The notes under the pieces are model-generated. The model ran no database searches, was not told the origin of the DNA, and saw only the letters and a list, made by a program, of their open reading frames with translations. Shown piece by piece: positions 33,243 through 41,772 of a stretch of DNA of 64,000 bases. How positions within the stretch are numbered: position 1 is the stretch's first letter; the number at the start of each line of letters is the position of its first letter. Location of the stretch: NCBI RefSeq assembly GCF_000179615.1, contig NZ_AEDD01000001.1, positions 496,001 through 560,000 of the forward strand. Direction: 5' to 3'. The stretch is from Paenibacillus curdlanolyticus YK9 (GTDB taxonomy: Bacteria > Bacillota > Bacilli > Paenibacillales > Paenibacillaceae). A program made the position numbers and the translations under genes.

Positions 33243-34778
33243 TTACGTGTATGTTTTTAACGGCTTCTTGGCAGGCCCTTCCATAACTTCGCCGGTGTAA
33301 GAGAAGCGTGAGCCATGACAAGGACAATCCCATGTCCGATCGCCGTTATTCCATTCAACCTCGCAGCCCATATGGGTGCAAGTCGTGTCTACAAGATGAA
33401 GGGTGCCGTCTGGCTCCCGGTACGCGCCTGCCCGTTTACCGTCGACCTGCACGACGGATCCTTCGCCGCATTCGACTTCATCGGGATGGCGGCGTACCCA
33501 TTCCAGCTTGCCTTCTAATAGATGCAAGGCGACGTTGGCATTTTGCGTAATGAAGGTTTTGACCGAAGGATCTGCGTAAAATCGAGATGGCGTAAAGAGC
33601 TCTTCGTAGCGATTTTCGTTGCCCATGATCAGATCCTTTAATAGCAACGCAGCAGCCGTGCCGGTTGTCATTCCCCATTTGCGATAGCCGGTAGCGACGA
33701 ATGCATGGGGCTCATCCTTGGAAGCGCGTCCGATGTATGGGATTTTATCAAGTGTCGTAAGGTCTTGAGCCGACCAGCGGTAGGCAATCTCACAATCCCG
33801 GCCGAACGTTTCGCGAGCGAATTGCTCCAGCGCCTCATAATGCTTAATGGTACATATGCCTTGTCCGGTCTTATGCCGTTCTCCCCCGACCACGAGGATG
33901 GATTCCCCGTTGTAGGTGACGTTTCGAATCGAGCGAGGAGGATCATCTGCGCTTAGATACATGCCGCCGGGATATTCGTTTTTCAGGCGCAAGCCCAGTG
34001 CGTAGGAACGTTCGGCATACATGCGCGCAAAATAAAAGCCGCGAACGCCATAGAAGGGAAAATGCGTGCAGGATACGACATCGTCGCAAGCAATCGTATA
34101 GCCAGTGCTTGTATTCACGATGGACAGCGGGGAGCCGTGCTCCACGCTCAACGCGGTTGTTTGTTCATAGACAAGCCCGCCTTTATCGATGAATCTTTGA
34201 AGCAGGTGCTTTAAATACGCAACGGGATGGAATCTTGCCTGATTCGTCATGACGACGGCGGCCCTGCTATTGATTCGGAATGGAAGGCGATCCTCGCGAC
34301 GGCCAGGTATGCCGAGGCGTTCGTACGCGGCCCACTCCTTGTCAATCTTGGCTGCATTCGCGTCTGAGGTTGTATACACATAAGCATCCTCTTCTGCGAA
34401 ATCGCATGGGATGCGATGCTCCGCCACCTGGTTTCGGATAAAAGCGAGCGCCTCTGCATTGGCATCAAAATAAAGCTTAGCCATCTCATCGCCGGCATGA
34501 TGGCATAGCTCATCATAAATCAGATCATGCTGGGCCGTTATTTTGGCTGTGGTATGGCCAGTCGTGCCCTTCAATAGCCGATCGGCTTCTACGAGCGCGA
34601 CCTTCTTTCCTTCTTCCACCAAAAGCAGGGCAAGCGTGATTCCCGTAATGCCCCCGCCTACGACGGCGACGTCTACGGTGGTATCTTCGGCAATGGAAGA
34701 GAATGCCGTTTGTTCAGTCGATGCAAGCCAATAAGACTGAGGGGTTTCGGGAAGCTGGGAATGCTGGGTTGAATCCAT
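33243..34778 (-). CDS. FAD-dependent oxidoreductase with C-terminal Rieske [2Fe-2S] domain (YhfW-like)
   Basis: 511 residues. The N-terminal DAO-type FAD domain has the dinucleotide motif VAVVGGGITGITLALLLVEE and TTGHTTAKITAQH. The C-terminal Rieske domain binds a [2Fe-2S] cluster with Cys/His pairs CTHMGC (residues 467-472) and CPCHGSRF (485-492). This architecture matches B. subtilis YhfW. The natural substrate is unknown. Single-gene unit on the minus strand. Confidence 0.92.
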   Translation of the reverse strand: MDSTQHSQLPETPQSYWLASTEQTAFSSIAEDTTVDVAVVGGGITGITLALLLVEEGKKVALVEADRLLKGTTGHTTAKITAQHDLIYDELCHHAGDEMAKLYFDANAEALAFIRNQVAEHRIPCDFAEEDAYVYTTSDANAAKIDKEWAAYERLGIPGRREDRLPFRINSRAAVVMTNQARFHPVAYLKHLLQRFIDKGGLVYEQTTALSVEHGSPLSIVNTSTGYTIACDDVVSCTHFPFYGVRGFYFARMYAERSYALGLRLKNEYPGGMYLSADDPPRSIRNVTYNGESILVVGGERHKTGQGICTIKHYEALEQFARETFGRDCEIAYRWSAQDLTTLDKIPYIGRASKDEPHAFVATGYRKWGMTTGTAAALLLKDLIMGNENRYEELFTPSRFYADPSVKTFITQNANVALHLLEGKLEWVRRHPDEVECGEGSVVQVDGKRAGAYREPDGTLHLVDTTCTHMGCEVEWNNGDRTWDCPCHGSRFSYTGEVMEGPAKKPLKTYT

Positions 34779-34917
34779 TAGGCATCATACTCCTTCTGTC
34801 GGTGACTATTTACGTTATTGTGCCAACCTTCCCATTTATTTATAACGTACATAATTACCGCCCCTTTCACCCAAAATAAGAATTAGCTGGAAATCCATCC
34901 GGTGAGGAGGGAAGCGC

Positions 34918-36471
34918 ATGTTTGGAAAACGGAGTAAGGATGACGGGAACACACCATTAAAGAGCAGAAAGCAGATTCATTCCAAGACGCCGCTCGCCGC
35001 GAATATGGCGGCTAACCTCCAGACGCTTAGCGAGAAGCTTGGCGGCAGCAGCGATTTCGTTATTCGGCAGCTCCGCTGCGACGCGATGCCAGGCGTAGAG
35101 ATGGCGGTTGCCTATATCAAAGGAATTGTGGAAGAAGAAACGATTCACGACAACGTCGTGAATCCGGTCATGAGCTGGTCGGCTCCGCTCGGGAAGGGCA
35201 GCTGGACGGAGACGCTGCGCCAGCGGATCGTGACGACAGGATATACGAAGCCGGTAAGTTTGGTGGAGGATGCGCTAAATAAGCTGTTGGACGGCGAATG
35301 CCTGATTTTCACCAACGGGCTGCGCGAGGCGGTAGCTGCCGATACGAGCGGCGGGGAACAGCGGTCGGTGGCCGAGCCGAATACGCAAACGGTCATTCGC
35401 GGACCGCAATACAGCTTTACGGAGAATATATCGACGAATGTCGGACTATTGCGGCGCATCATTCGCTCGCCTGATTTTCGGATCCGCACCTATACGGTCG
35501 GTCGGAAGACGAGGACGCGAGTTGAGCTGTTATATGTGCACAATATCGCCAATCCCAAAGTCGTAGAGGAAATCGACAAGCGAATTCGGGATATCGATAT
35601 TGATGGCATACTGGAAAGCAATTATATCGAGGAGTTTATTTCGGACCAGACGTTCACGCCGTTTCCTACGATGATGAACACGGAAAGGCCGGATACGGCA
35701 GCAGCAGCGATGCTAGACGGGCAGCTTATCATCTTGGTAGACGGCACGCCGTTTGTGCTGGTCGGCCCGGCCACTTTTTTTCATTTTTTTCGCTCGGCGG
35801 AGGACAATTACCAGCGATTCGATATTTCAACGTTTCTGCGGCTGCTTCGGTATTGCGCGTTTCTTGTGTCCGTTATTCTGCCGTCGCTCTTTATTGCCAT
35901 TACGACCTTCCATCAGGAAATGCTGCCGACGACGCTGCTCATTAGCTTGGCCGCTCAGCGAGAGGGCATTCCGTTTCCAGCGCTTGTGGAAGCTTTGCTG
36001 ATGGAGCTGACGTTCGAGACGCTGCGGGAAGCGGGCGTTCGCATGCCGCGGGCGATCGGCCCAGCGATTTCGATCGTTGGAGCGCTCGTCCTCGGCCAAT
36101 CGGCGGTGCAGGCGGGGGTGGTGTCGCCAGCAATGGTCATTGTCGTGTCGTTTACGGCCATCTCGAATTTCGTGACGCCCCAGATCAGCATGGCTACCGC
36201 CTCGCGGCTTATCCGGTTCACTCTCATGCTGCTTGCAGGCTTTCTAGGTATTTTCGGGATTATGGCCGGCCTTCTGTTTCTTGTCATCCATATGACGGGG
36301 CTGCGTTCATTCGGCGTGCCTTATATGTCGCCATACGCGCCAGTAACGAAGGAAACGTGGCTGGACATGATCGTGCGGATGCCTTGGTGGGCGAGGGTTT
36401 ACCGTCTCGTCGCAATCAGTTCCGTGAATCCGCATCGGCAGAGAGGCGGCAGGCCGCGCCATCAAAAATAA
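34918..36471 (+). CDS. Spore germinant receptor A subunit (GerA/GerKA family)
   Basis: Inner-membrane germinant receptor subunit, 517 residues. A cytosolic N-terminal domain (about 1-300) has GSSDFVIRQL, LGKGSWTE-like and PQYSFTENISTNVGLLRRII sequences, then DQTFTPFPTMMNTERPD. Five or six membrane helices follow, with PTTLLISLAAQREGIPFPAL and FETLREAGVRMPRAIGPAIS, diagnostic for the family. GGTGAGGAGGG precedes the ATG. It heads an A-C-B-B operon. The germinant cannot be predicted. Confidence 0.95.
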   Translation: MFGKRSKDDGNTPLKSRKQIHSKTPLAANMAANLQTLSEKLGGSSDFVIRQLRCDAMPGVEMAVAYIKGIVEEETIHDNVVNPVMSWSAPLGKGSWTETLRQRIVTTGYTKPVSLVEDALNKLLDGECLIFTNGLREAVAADTSGGEQRSVAEPNTQTVIRGPQYSFTENISTNVGLLRRIIRSPDFRIRTYTVGRKTRTRVELLYVHNIANPKVVEEIDKRIRDIDIDGILESNYIEEFISDQTFTPFPTMMNTERPDTAAAAMLDGQLIILVDGTPFVLVGPATFFHFFRSAEDNYQRFDISTFLRLLRYCAFLVSVILPSLFIAITTFHQEMLPTTLLISLAAQREGIPFPALVEALLMELTFETLREAGVRMPRAIGPAISIVGALVLGQSAVQAGVVSPAMVIVVSFTAISNFVTPQISMATASRLIRFTLMLLAGFLGIFGIMAGLLFLVIHMTGLRSFGVPYMSPYAPVTKETWLDMIVRMPWWARVYRLVAISSVNPHRQRGGRPRHQK

Positions 36472-36500
36472 CGCCAGCACGAGAGGAAGGAGAGACCGCG

Positions 36501-37721
36501 ATGCGTTGGGAATGGAGCCGTAGAGCCGGCGTGCTGCTGCTCGCTATGCTGTGCTTCGCTGCAGCCGGCTGCGGCAATCGAACCGAGCTGAACGATATTA
36601 GTATCGTCTCGGCATCTGGCGTTGACTGGAAGGATGGCAAATGGGTCGTTTCGTACCAGCTTGTGCTTCCGCAAGCGATCGCAAGCCATGGTTCAGGGGC
36701 GACGACGGGCTCATCGCCGGTCAACGTGTTTTCAACGTCAGGCGATAGCATACGCGGCGCGGTGAGCAAATCGAGCTTCGAGATGTCGCGGCGGCTTTAT
36801 TTTTCGCAAAATCAAATCGTTGTCATTAGCGAGCAGGCGGCGAAGCATGGCTTAACCAGCTTATTCGACGTTTATTTGCGCAATCTCGATTCTCGGGAAA
36901 CGGTCAGCGTCTTTCTGACGAAGCGGAGCGCTCGCGAGGTGCTGGAGCATCTCATCCCGTTGGAGGAAATTCCGGGAGCAGCGATTGAACGCATGATCAA
37001 CAATGAAGAAAAGAATGGATCGACGCTGCCGCATATGTCTGTTTATAATGTGCTGCTTGAGCTGCTCGGACCGACGAAAGTGGCAGGCATTCCAAGCTTG
37101 CAAATCGCCGGAGAAGATCCGTTGGATTCGCTTGACAAGACAAAAAAAACGTATTCAAGCTCCAAAATTAAATTGGCGCAGCTTGGCGTATTGCATGAAG
37201 ACAAGCTGGTCGGCTGGTTAAATCATGAGCAAAGCTACGGCGCCATGTGGATACGAGATCAGATTCGCAAAAGCACCGTCTGGTTTCCTTGCGATAAGGA
37301 AAAGCCGAATGAAATTGCTGTGCTTGGCATCAATATGACGAACACAAAAATAAAGGCACAGAAGGACGGGGACAGCTGGAAGCTGAAGGTGCACGTCAAA
37401 GCGAGAGGTACGCTGATGGAATACCCATGCCAGGCGGACTTAAGCAAGCCGGAGAGTATTTCGGCATTGGAAAAGCAGGCGGAACAAAAAATCGCGATGA
37501 TTGTGAAGGACGGCTTTACGGCTACGCAGGGCATGAAGGCGGATATGCTGGGGTTCGGCAATGCCGTTCGGCTGAAGTACCCGAAGCAGTGGGCTAAAAT
37601 AGCAAAAGACTGGAACGAAGATGTTTTCCCCAATACAACCGTGGAACCGAATGTCGATGTCGTGATCGAACGGACGGGCATGAGCACGGATTCATTCAGT
37701 AAGCTGCAGCATAAAAGCTAG
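36501..37721 (+). CDS. Spore germinant receptor C subunit, lipoprotein (GerAC/GerKC family)
   Basis: 406 residues from ATG 36501 (GGAAGGAGAG upstream); earlier in-frame ATGs lie in the A-subunit gene. A lipoprotein signal peptide ends in the lipobox FAAAGC. Family patterns include the early TELNDISIVSASGVDW and the mid-protein IPLEEIPGAAIERMI. The C-terminal GerAC domain has KVHVKARGTLMEY and, near the end, PNTTVEPNVDVVIERTGMS. Anchored in the outer leaflet of the spore inner membrane beside the A and B subunits. Confidence 0.94.
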   Translation: MRWEWSRRAGVLLLAMLCFAAAGCGNRTELNDISIVSASGVDWKDGKWVVSYQLVLPQAIASHGSGATTGSSPVNVFSTSGDSIRGAVSKSSFEMSRRLYFSQNQIVVISEQAAKHGLTSLFDVYLRNLDSRETVSVFLTKRSAREVLEHLIPLEEIPGAAIERMINNEEKNGSTLPHMSVYNVLLELLGPTKVAGIPSLQIAGEDPLDSLDKTKKTYSSSKIKLAQLGVLHEDKLVGWLNHEQSYGAMWIRDQIRKSTVWFPCDKEKPNEIAVLGINMTNTKIKAQKDGDSWKLKVHVKARGTLMEYPCQADLSKPESISALEKQAEQKIAMIVKDGFTATQGMKADMLGFGNAVRLKYPKQWAKIAKDWNEDVFPNTTVEPNVDVVIERTGMSTDSFSKLQHKS

Positions 37722-37749
37722 CACGTAAAAGGAAGAGAGGGGGCTGCAA

Positions 37750-38868
37750 ATGTCGAAAATCGGGACGTACTCGTTGTTCGTCATGATTATGATGTTCCAT
37801 ATCGGCAGTACCCCCCTGTTCCTGCTGGGGAGTAAAGCGAAGCAGGACTCCTGGCTTGCGGTATTATTGGGAGCGCTCATTGGCTTGGTGATGATGGCGG
37901 CCTTGCTCATGCTGCATCGGAAGCAGCCGGATGCCGGGCTGGTCGGACTGCTGCGGCTGACGGTAGGATCGTGGGGAACGGGGCTGATCGGGATGCTGTA
38001 CGTCATTTATTTTGCTTATCAATCGATGCGGAACGTGCGCGACTTTGGCGAGCTTACATCGTTATCGCTGCTGCAGAACCGACCGCAATGGTTGATCATG
38101 GGCATAATCGTCGTGATTGCCTGGTACACGGTGCTGCAAGGGAATGAATCGTTTTTTCGGACGAGCCAGCTGCTGTTTATCGCCACGATGTCCAGCTATT
38201 TGCTGTTAGCGGCGCTAATCGTCATGAAGGGGATGCCGAAATTGCAGCACGTAAGGCCGATCATGGAGATGGGATTCAAGCCGATTTTTCATGCGGCTGT
38301 TCCTGACATCGTGTCGTTTCCGTTTACGCAGGGCGTCCTGCTTCTCGTTTTCTGGAAAGAAGCGGCGGACCGCAGCGCAGTAAGCCGAGCGACGTATGGC
38401 GGTTACATCGCAGGCGCTTTGTTTATCGTTCTGATGAATTTCCTGGTTGTGTCCGTTCTTGGGCCGCTTGCCCCAATCCCGTCGCTGCCGTTTCTGGAGA
38501 TGGTTCAGCTGGTCCAAATCGCCAACTTCCTGGAGCGCCTTGATATAATCGTTACGCTATTATTGTTTATAGGCTTGTATATCAAGCTGACGGCGTTCTA
38601 TCTGGGAGCGACGCTAGTGCTTCGAGAGCTTGTGAACGTCCGCTATTGGCGGCTATCGGCGCTCGTTGGCGCAGCAATCTATGCTGCTGCGTTTTTGGAG
38701 CGAAACAATACGACGCATCTATGGATCGGGCTTGGCATCAGCCTGAAAGTGAGCCTGATCATGCAGGTAGGCATCCCGCTGCTGCTTTTGCTGCTGGCGC
38801 TCATTCGATTGGGCGGCGCCAAACATCAACCTGCCACAGCCGTGGCTTCCGAAGAGCAGGGGGGCTAG
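37750..38868 (+). CDS. Spore germinant receptor B subunit (GerAB permease family), first copy
   Basis: 372 residues, about ten membrane helices, of the amino-acid permease-like GerAB family. Starts MSKIGTYSLFVMIMMFHIGS and has SMRNVRDFGELTSLSLLQ and VPDIVSFPFTQGVLLLV. In known receptors the B subunit binds the germinant. GAGAGGGGG precedes the ATG. Its stop is separated by one base from the next gene, a paralogue. Confidence 0.94.
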   Translation: MSKIGTYSLFVMIMMFHIGSTPLFLLGSKAKQDSWLAVLLGALIGLVMMAALLMLHRKQPDAGLVGLLRLTVGSWGTGLIGMLYVIYFAYQSMRNVRDFGELTSLSLLQNRPQWLIMGIIVVIAWYTVLQGNESFFRTSQLLFIATMSSYLLLAALIVMKGMPKLQHVRPIMEMGFKPIFHAAVPDIVSFPFTQGVLLLVFWKEAADRSAVSRATYGGYIAGALFIVLMNFLVVSVLGPLAPIPSLPFLEMVQLVQIANFLERLDIIVTLLLFIGLYIKLTAFYLGATLVLRELVNVRYWRLSALVGAAIYAAAFLERNNTTHLWIGLGISLKVSLIMQVGIPLLLLLLALIRLGGAKHQPATAVASEEQGG

Positions 38869-38869
38869 G

Positions 38870-39982
38870 ATGGAGCGAATCGGATCAAATCAGCTGTTTG
38901 TAGGCGTTATTATGTTCATCCTTGGAAGCGCTCCGTTGTTCGAGCTTGGGATCAAGGCAGAGCAGAATGCATGGATCGCTATGTTTGTAGGGGCAATGGC
39001 CGGGCTTGCGCTGGCGGGTATGTATTTGTTTTTGCATCAACGTGCGCCGGATGCGGGGTTTACAGAGCTGTATCGCCTGCATTTTGGCCTGTGGCTGGGC
39101 AGCGGCATTGCGTTTATTCATGGCCTGGAGCAAGCCTATGAAGCGATGCGGCTCGTACGCGACTATGGCGAATTGACGGCTTTGACGCTTCTGGAGAACA
39201 CGCCGATATGGCTGACTAATTTGATTGTCTGTTTGCTGGCGGGATATACAGTGGCCAAAGGCGTCGAGGTGCTGTTTCGCGTAATCGAGCTCCTGTTTCC
39301 AATCGCATTCGTCAGCTACTGCGCGCTCGCGGTCATGCTGTACATCAACAAGCTGCCTGACTGGCATCGGTTGTTCCCGCTTGTGAACTTCTCGACGATT
39401 GTGAAGGCGGCTATTCCGGACATTATGGTGTTCCCGTACGGGCAGATCATCTCGTTTCTTGCCATTTGGCATTGTGTCAAAGAAAAACATAAAGTGACCA
39501 AAACCTCGATTTTGGCCTATTTGTCGGTGACGCTTATGCTGGTATATGGCAACCTGATGATTATGGAGGTGCTCGGTCCCCGGCTGTCCGCAGCCTCGGC
39601 TATCCCCTTGCTGGAAGTCGTGCAGCTCATTCGGATGGGGGGCTTTCTCGAGCGGCTGGATATCGTGGCGACGCTGCTATTGTTCTTGGGACTCTATGTC
39701 AAGCTATCGATTCTATTCCTGGCAGCCGTGCTGCTGCTTCAGCCGATATTGCACTGCAATCGCGCTGTGTGCGCAATTATCGTAGGCACTCTTATGTTTG
39801 TTGCATCGTTCTGGGAGCGAAATCAGACGGTGCATACGGCGATCGGGCTTCATTTTACGCTGCGAATGGTGTTGATCTTCCAGTTGGTGATTCCGATCAT
39901 CATGCTCGTCATCGGGGTGCGCCGCAAGGCCAAACAAAAGCTGGCAAAGAAGCAGAAGCCCAGCAGCGAACCAATCTATTAA
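38870..39982 (+). CDS. Spore germinant receptor B subunit (GerAB permease family), second copy
   Basis: 370 residues, clearly paralogous to the preceding gene (same GSNQLFVGVIMFILGSAPLF-type start, AMRLVRDYGELTALTLLENT, IPDIMVFPYGQIIS, and ERLDIVATLLLFLGLYVKLS). It diverges enough to suggest an old duplication with different ligand specificity. It starts one base after the first B subunit, so the two are co-expressed. A C-terminal Lys-rich tail (RRKAKQKLAKKQK) is cytosolic. Confidence 0.93.
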   Translation: MERIGSNQLFVGVIMFILGSAPLFELGIKAEQNAWIAMFVGAMAGLALAGMYLFLHQRAPDAGFTELYRLHFGLWLGSGIAFIHGLEQAYEAMRLVRDYGELTALTLLENTPIWLTNLIVCLLAGYTVAKGVEVLFRVIELLFPIAFVSYCALAVMLYINKLPDWHRLFPLVNFSTIVKAAIPDIMVFPYGQIISFLAIWHCVKEKHKVTKTSILAYLSVTLMLVYGNLMIMEVLGPRLSAASAIPLLEVVQLIRMGGFLERLDIVATLLLFLGLYVKLSILFLAAVLLLQPILHCNRAVCAIIVGTLMFVASFWERNQTVHTAIGLHFTLRMVLIFQLVIPIIMLVIGVRRKAKQKLAKKQKPSSEPIY

Positions 39983-40075
39983 TAAAATAAGCAAATCTAC
40001 CATGTAAGTTGTCCAATCGGACCAGCTGCGGTCGCCATATTCTATTGTATCTTGAATCACAGGAGGTGAATCGCA

Positions 40076-40501
40076 ATGGGTACTTTCTTGGATATGAGAA
40101 GTTCCATGAACGCGAATGCATCTGGCTCGATCGGCGTCAGCTTGACGACAACTCCACAATTGTTTGGCATCATTGGCTTGCAAACGAGAAACGTCGCTAA
40201 TCCGATTGTTACGCTGGCTGGTACGATCGGTATCAGCGGCGGCGCACTTGGCAACACATTCACGGTTGAAATCGTTCGTGGAGTAACAGGCGGCGCAACG
40301 ATTTACACGGCAGAAATGGCTATCGCTTTGAACGTATTGAACGGCAACGCGCTCTACAGCTTCAACGCACAAGACCTCAACGCTCCAGCAGCAGAAGAAA
40401 CAGTTTACACGGCATTTATTTCCGGCGGCCCGCTCGCTGTCCTCACAGGCGCGCGCAACGGTCCTGAAACGTTCTACGGCACAGCTTCCTCCACAGTTTA
40501 A
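40076..40501 (+). CDS. Small Ser/Thr-rich beta-strand protein, possible spore-surface or glycoprotein substrate
   Basis: 141 residues, not recognised. Starts MGTFLDMRSSMNANASGSIG after AGGAGGTGA, so initiation should be strong. The sequence is rich in Ala, Gly, Thr, Ser and Val with alternating hydrophobic strands (NPIVTLAGTIGISGG, NTFTVEIVRGV) and no charged clusters, cysteine or signal peptide, resembling self-assembling surface domains. CATATTCTA at 40036-40044 fits the -10 of mother-cell sigma-K promoters, without a clear -35. It lies between the germination operon and the glycan cluster and may be the cluster's protein target; this is inference. Confidence 0.7.
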   Translation: MGTFLDMRSSMNANASGSIGVSLTTTPQLFGIIGLQTRNVANPIVTLAGTIGISGGALGNTFTVEIVRGVTGGATIYTAEMAIALNVLNGNALYSFNAQDLNAPAAEETVYTAFISGGPLAVLTGARNGPETFYGTASSTV

Positions 40502-40518
40502 TCATTCGCAGCACACAA

Positions 40519-40553
40519 AACATGTGCCCCGCAAGGGGCGCATGTTTTTTTTT
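40519..40553 (+). terminator. Strong terminator after the small beta protein gene
   Basis: AACATGTGCCCC-GCAA-GGGGCGCATGTT is a 12-bp stem followed by a nine-T run. It isolates the small gene from the downstream glycan cluster. Confidence 0.92.
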
Positions 40554-40638
40554 GTTGGATTGTTACCTAAGTGTCCAAACCGAACAGGGGCCGCGCGCAT
40601 ACGATAGACACAACCTATGTCGCGTAAGGAGGGCTCCT

Positions 40639-41772
40639 GTGATTACGATTAGCCTATGCATGATTGTCAAGAACGAGGAAGAGGTGCTGGCGAGGTGCCT
40701 TGACTCGGTGGCAGATCTTGTAGATGAAATCAATATCATCGATACGGGCTCGACGGACGGAACGAAAGAGATTGCGGCGCGATACACCGACCGTATCTTT
40801 GACTTTGAATGGATCGACGACTTTGCGGCAGCGCGCAACTATTCATTCGCCCAAGCGACGTGCTCGCACATTATGTGGCTGGATGCAGATGACATTGTGT
40901 TCGAGAAGGATCGCGAACTGCTCAAAGCGCTCAAGGAGGAGATGCCCGCAGATATCGATTCCATCATCATGTCGTACCATCTGGCCTTCGATCAGGAGGG
41001 CAATGCGGCGGCAGGCGCAAGGCGGAATCGGATCGTCAGGCGGGAGAAGGGCTATCGCTGGCATAACCCGATTCATGAATATCTGGAGGTGCTGGAAGGC
41101 CAGATCTACGTATCGGAAGCGGCGATTTCCCACAAGCGAATGGGTGATCATTCGGCAAGGAACATGGCGATCTTTGAAAAAAAGCTGCTGAATAACGCGG
41201 AAAGGCTGGAAGGGCGGAACCTGTTCTATTATGCCAATGAGCTTGTCGATCAAGGCATGCATGCGGAAGCAGCCGACCATTATGAGCGGTTCGTACGGCA
41301 GCCGGGCGATGCGCAGGCTGACCTGATGCTTGCGTATAGCAAGCTGGCGGAAAGCTATCATCATTTGGGACGAATGGATGAGAAGCTGCGATCGCTGCTG
41401 CTCGGGCTGCAGTTTGACAAGCCGCGCGCGGATTTCTGCTGCTCGATTGGCTACTGTTTCGAGGAGAGGCAGCAGTATGAAGCGGCGATCTATTGGTATG
41501 AGACGGCGCTTACGCTGCCCAAGCCGGCTTTTCATATGGGATTGTTGAATCTCGTTTGCTGGACGTGGATGCCGCATGTGCAGCTATGCATTTGCTATGC
41601 CAAATTGGGCGGGCTGGAGAAGGCATATGAGCACAATGAGAAGGCGCTGGCTTATTTGCCTAACGACACCAACTTATTGGATAACAAGCGCAAGCTGGAG
41701 CAAGCGCTCGGGTTGGACGCTGTGCCGGAGGTTGTCCAGCAACCCGCCGACAAGGAAGATCCGATATGCTGA
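40639..41772 (+). CDS. Family 2 glycosyltransferase with C-terminal TPR repeats
   Basis: 377 residues from GTG 40639 (TAAGGAGGG upstream). The GT-A domain starts MITISLCMIVKNEEEVLARC and contains IDTGSTDGTKEIA and the DxD-type MWLDADDIVF. From about residue 205 helical TPR-like repeats follow (YANELVDQGMHAEAADHY, CFEERQQYEAAIYWYETAL). This architecture is common in enzymes that glycosylate proteins or peptides (SunS-like). It opens the cluster and overlaps the next gene by 7 bp, implying translational coupling. Confidence 0.9.
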   Translation: MITISLCMIVKNEEEVLARCLDSVADLVDEINIIDTGSTDGTKEIAARYTDRIFDFEWIDDFAAARNYSFAQATCSHIMWLDADDIVFEKDRELLKALKEEMPADIDSIIMSYHLAFDQEGNAAAGARRNRIVRREKGYRWHNPIHEYLEVLEGQIYVSEAAISHKRMGDHSARNMAIFEKKLLNNAERLEGRNLFYYANELVDQGMHAEAADHYERFVRQPGDAQADLMLAYSKLAESYHHLGRMDEKLRSLLLGLQFDKPRADFCCSIGYCFEERQQYEAAIYWYETALTLPKPAFHMGLLNLVCWTWMPHVQLCICYAKLGGLEKAYEHNEKALAYLPNDTNLLDNKRKLEQALGLDAVPEVVQQPADKEDPIC

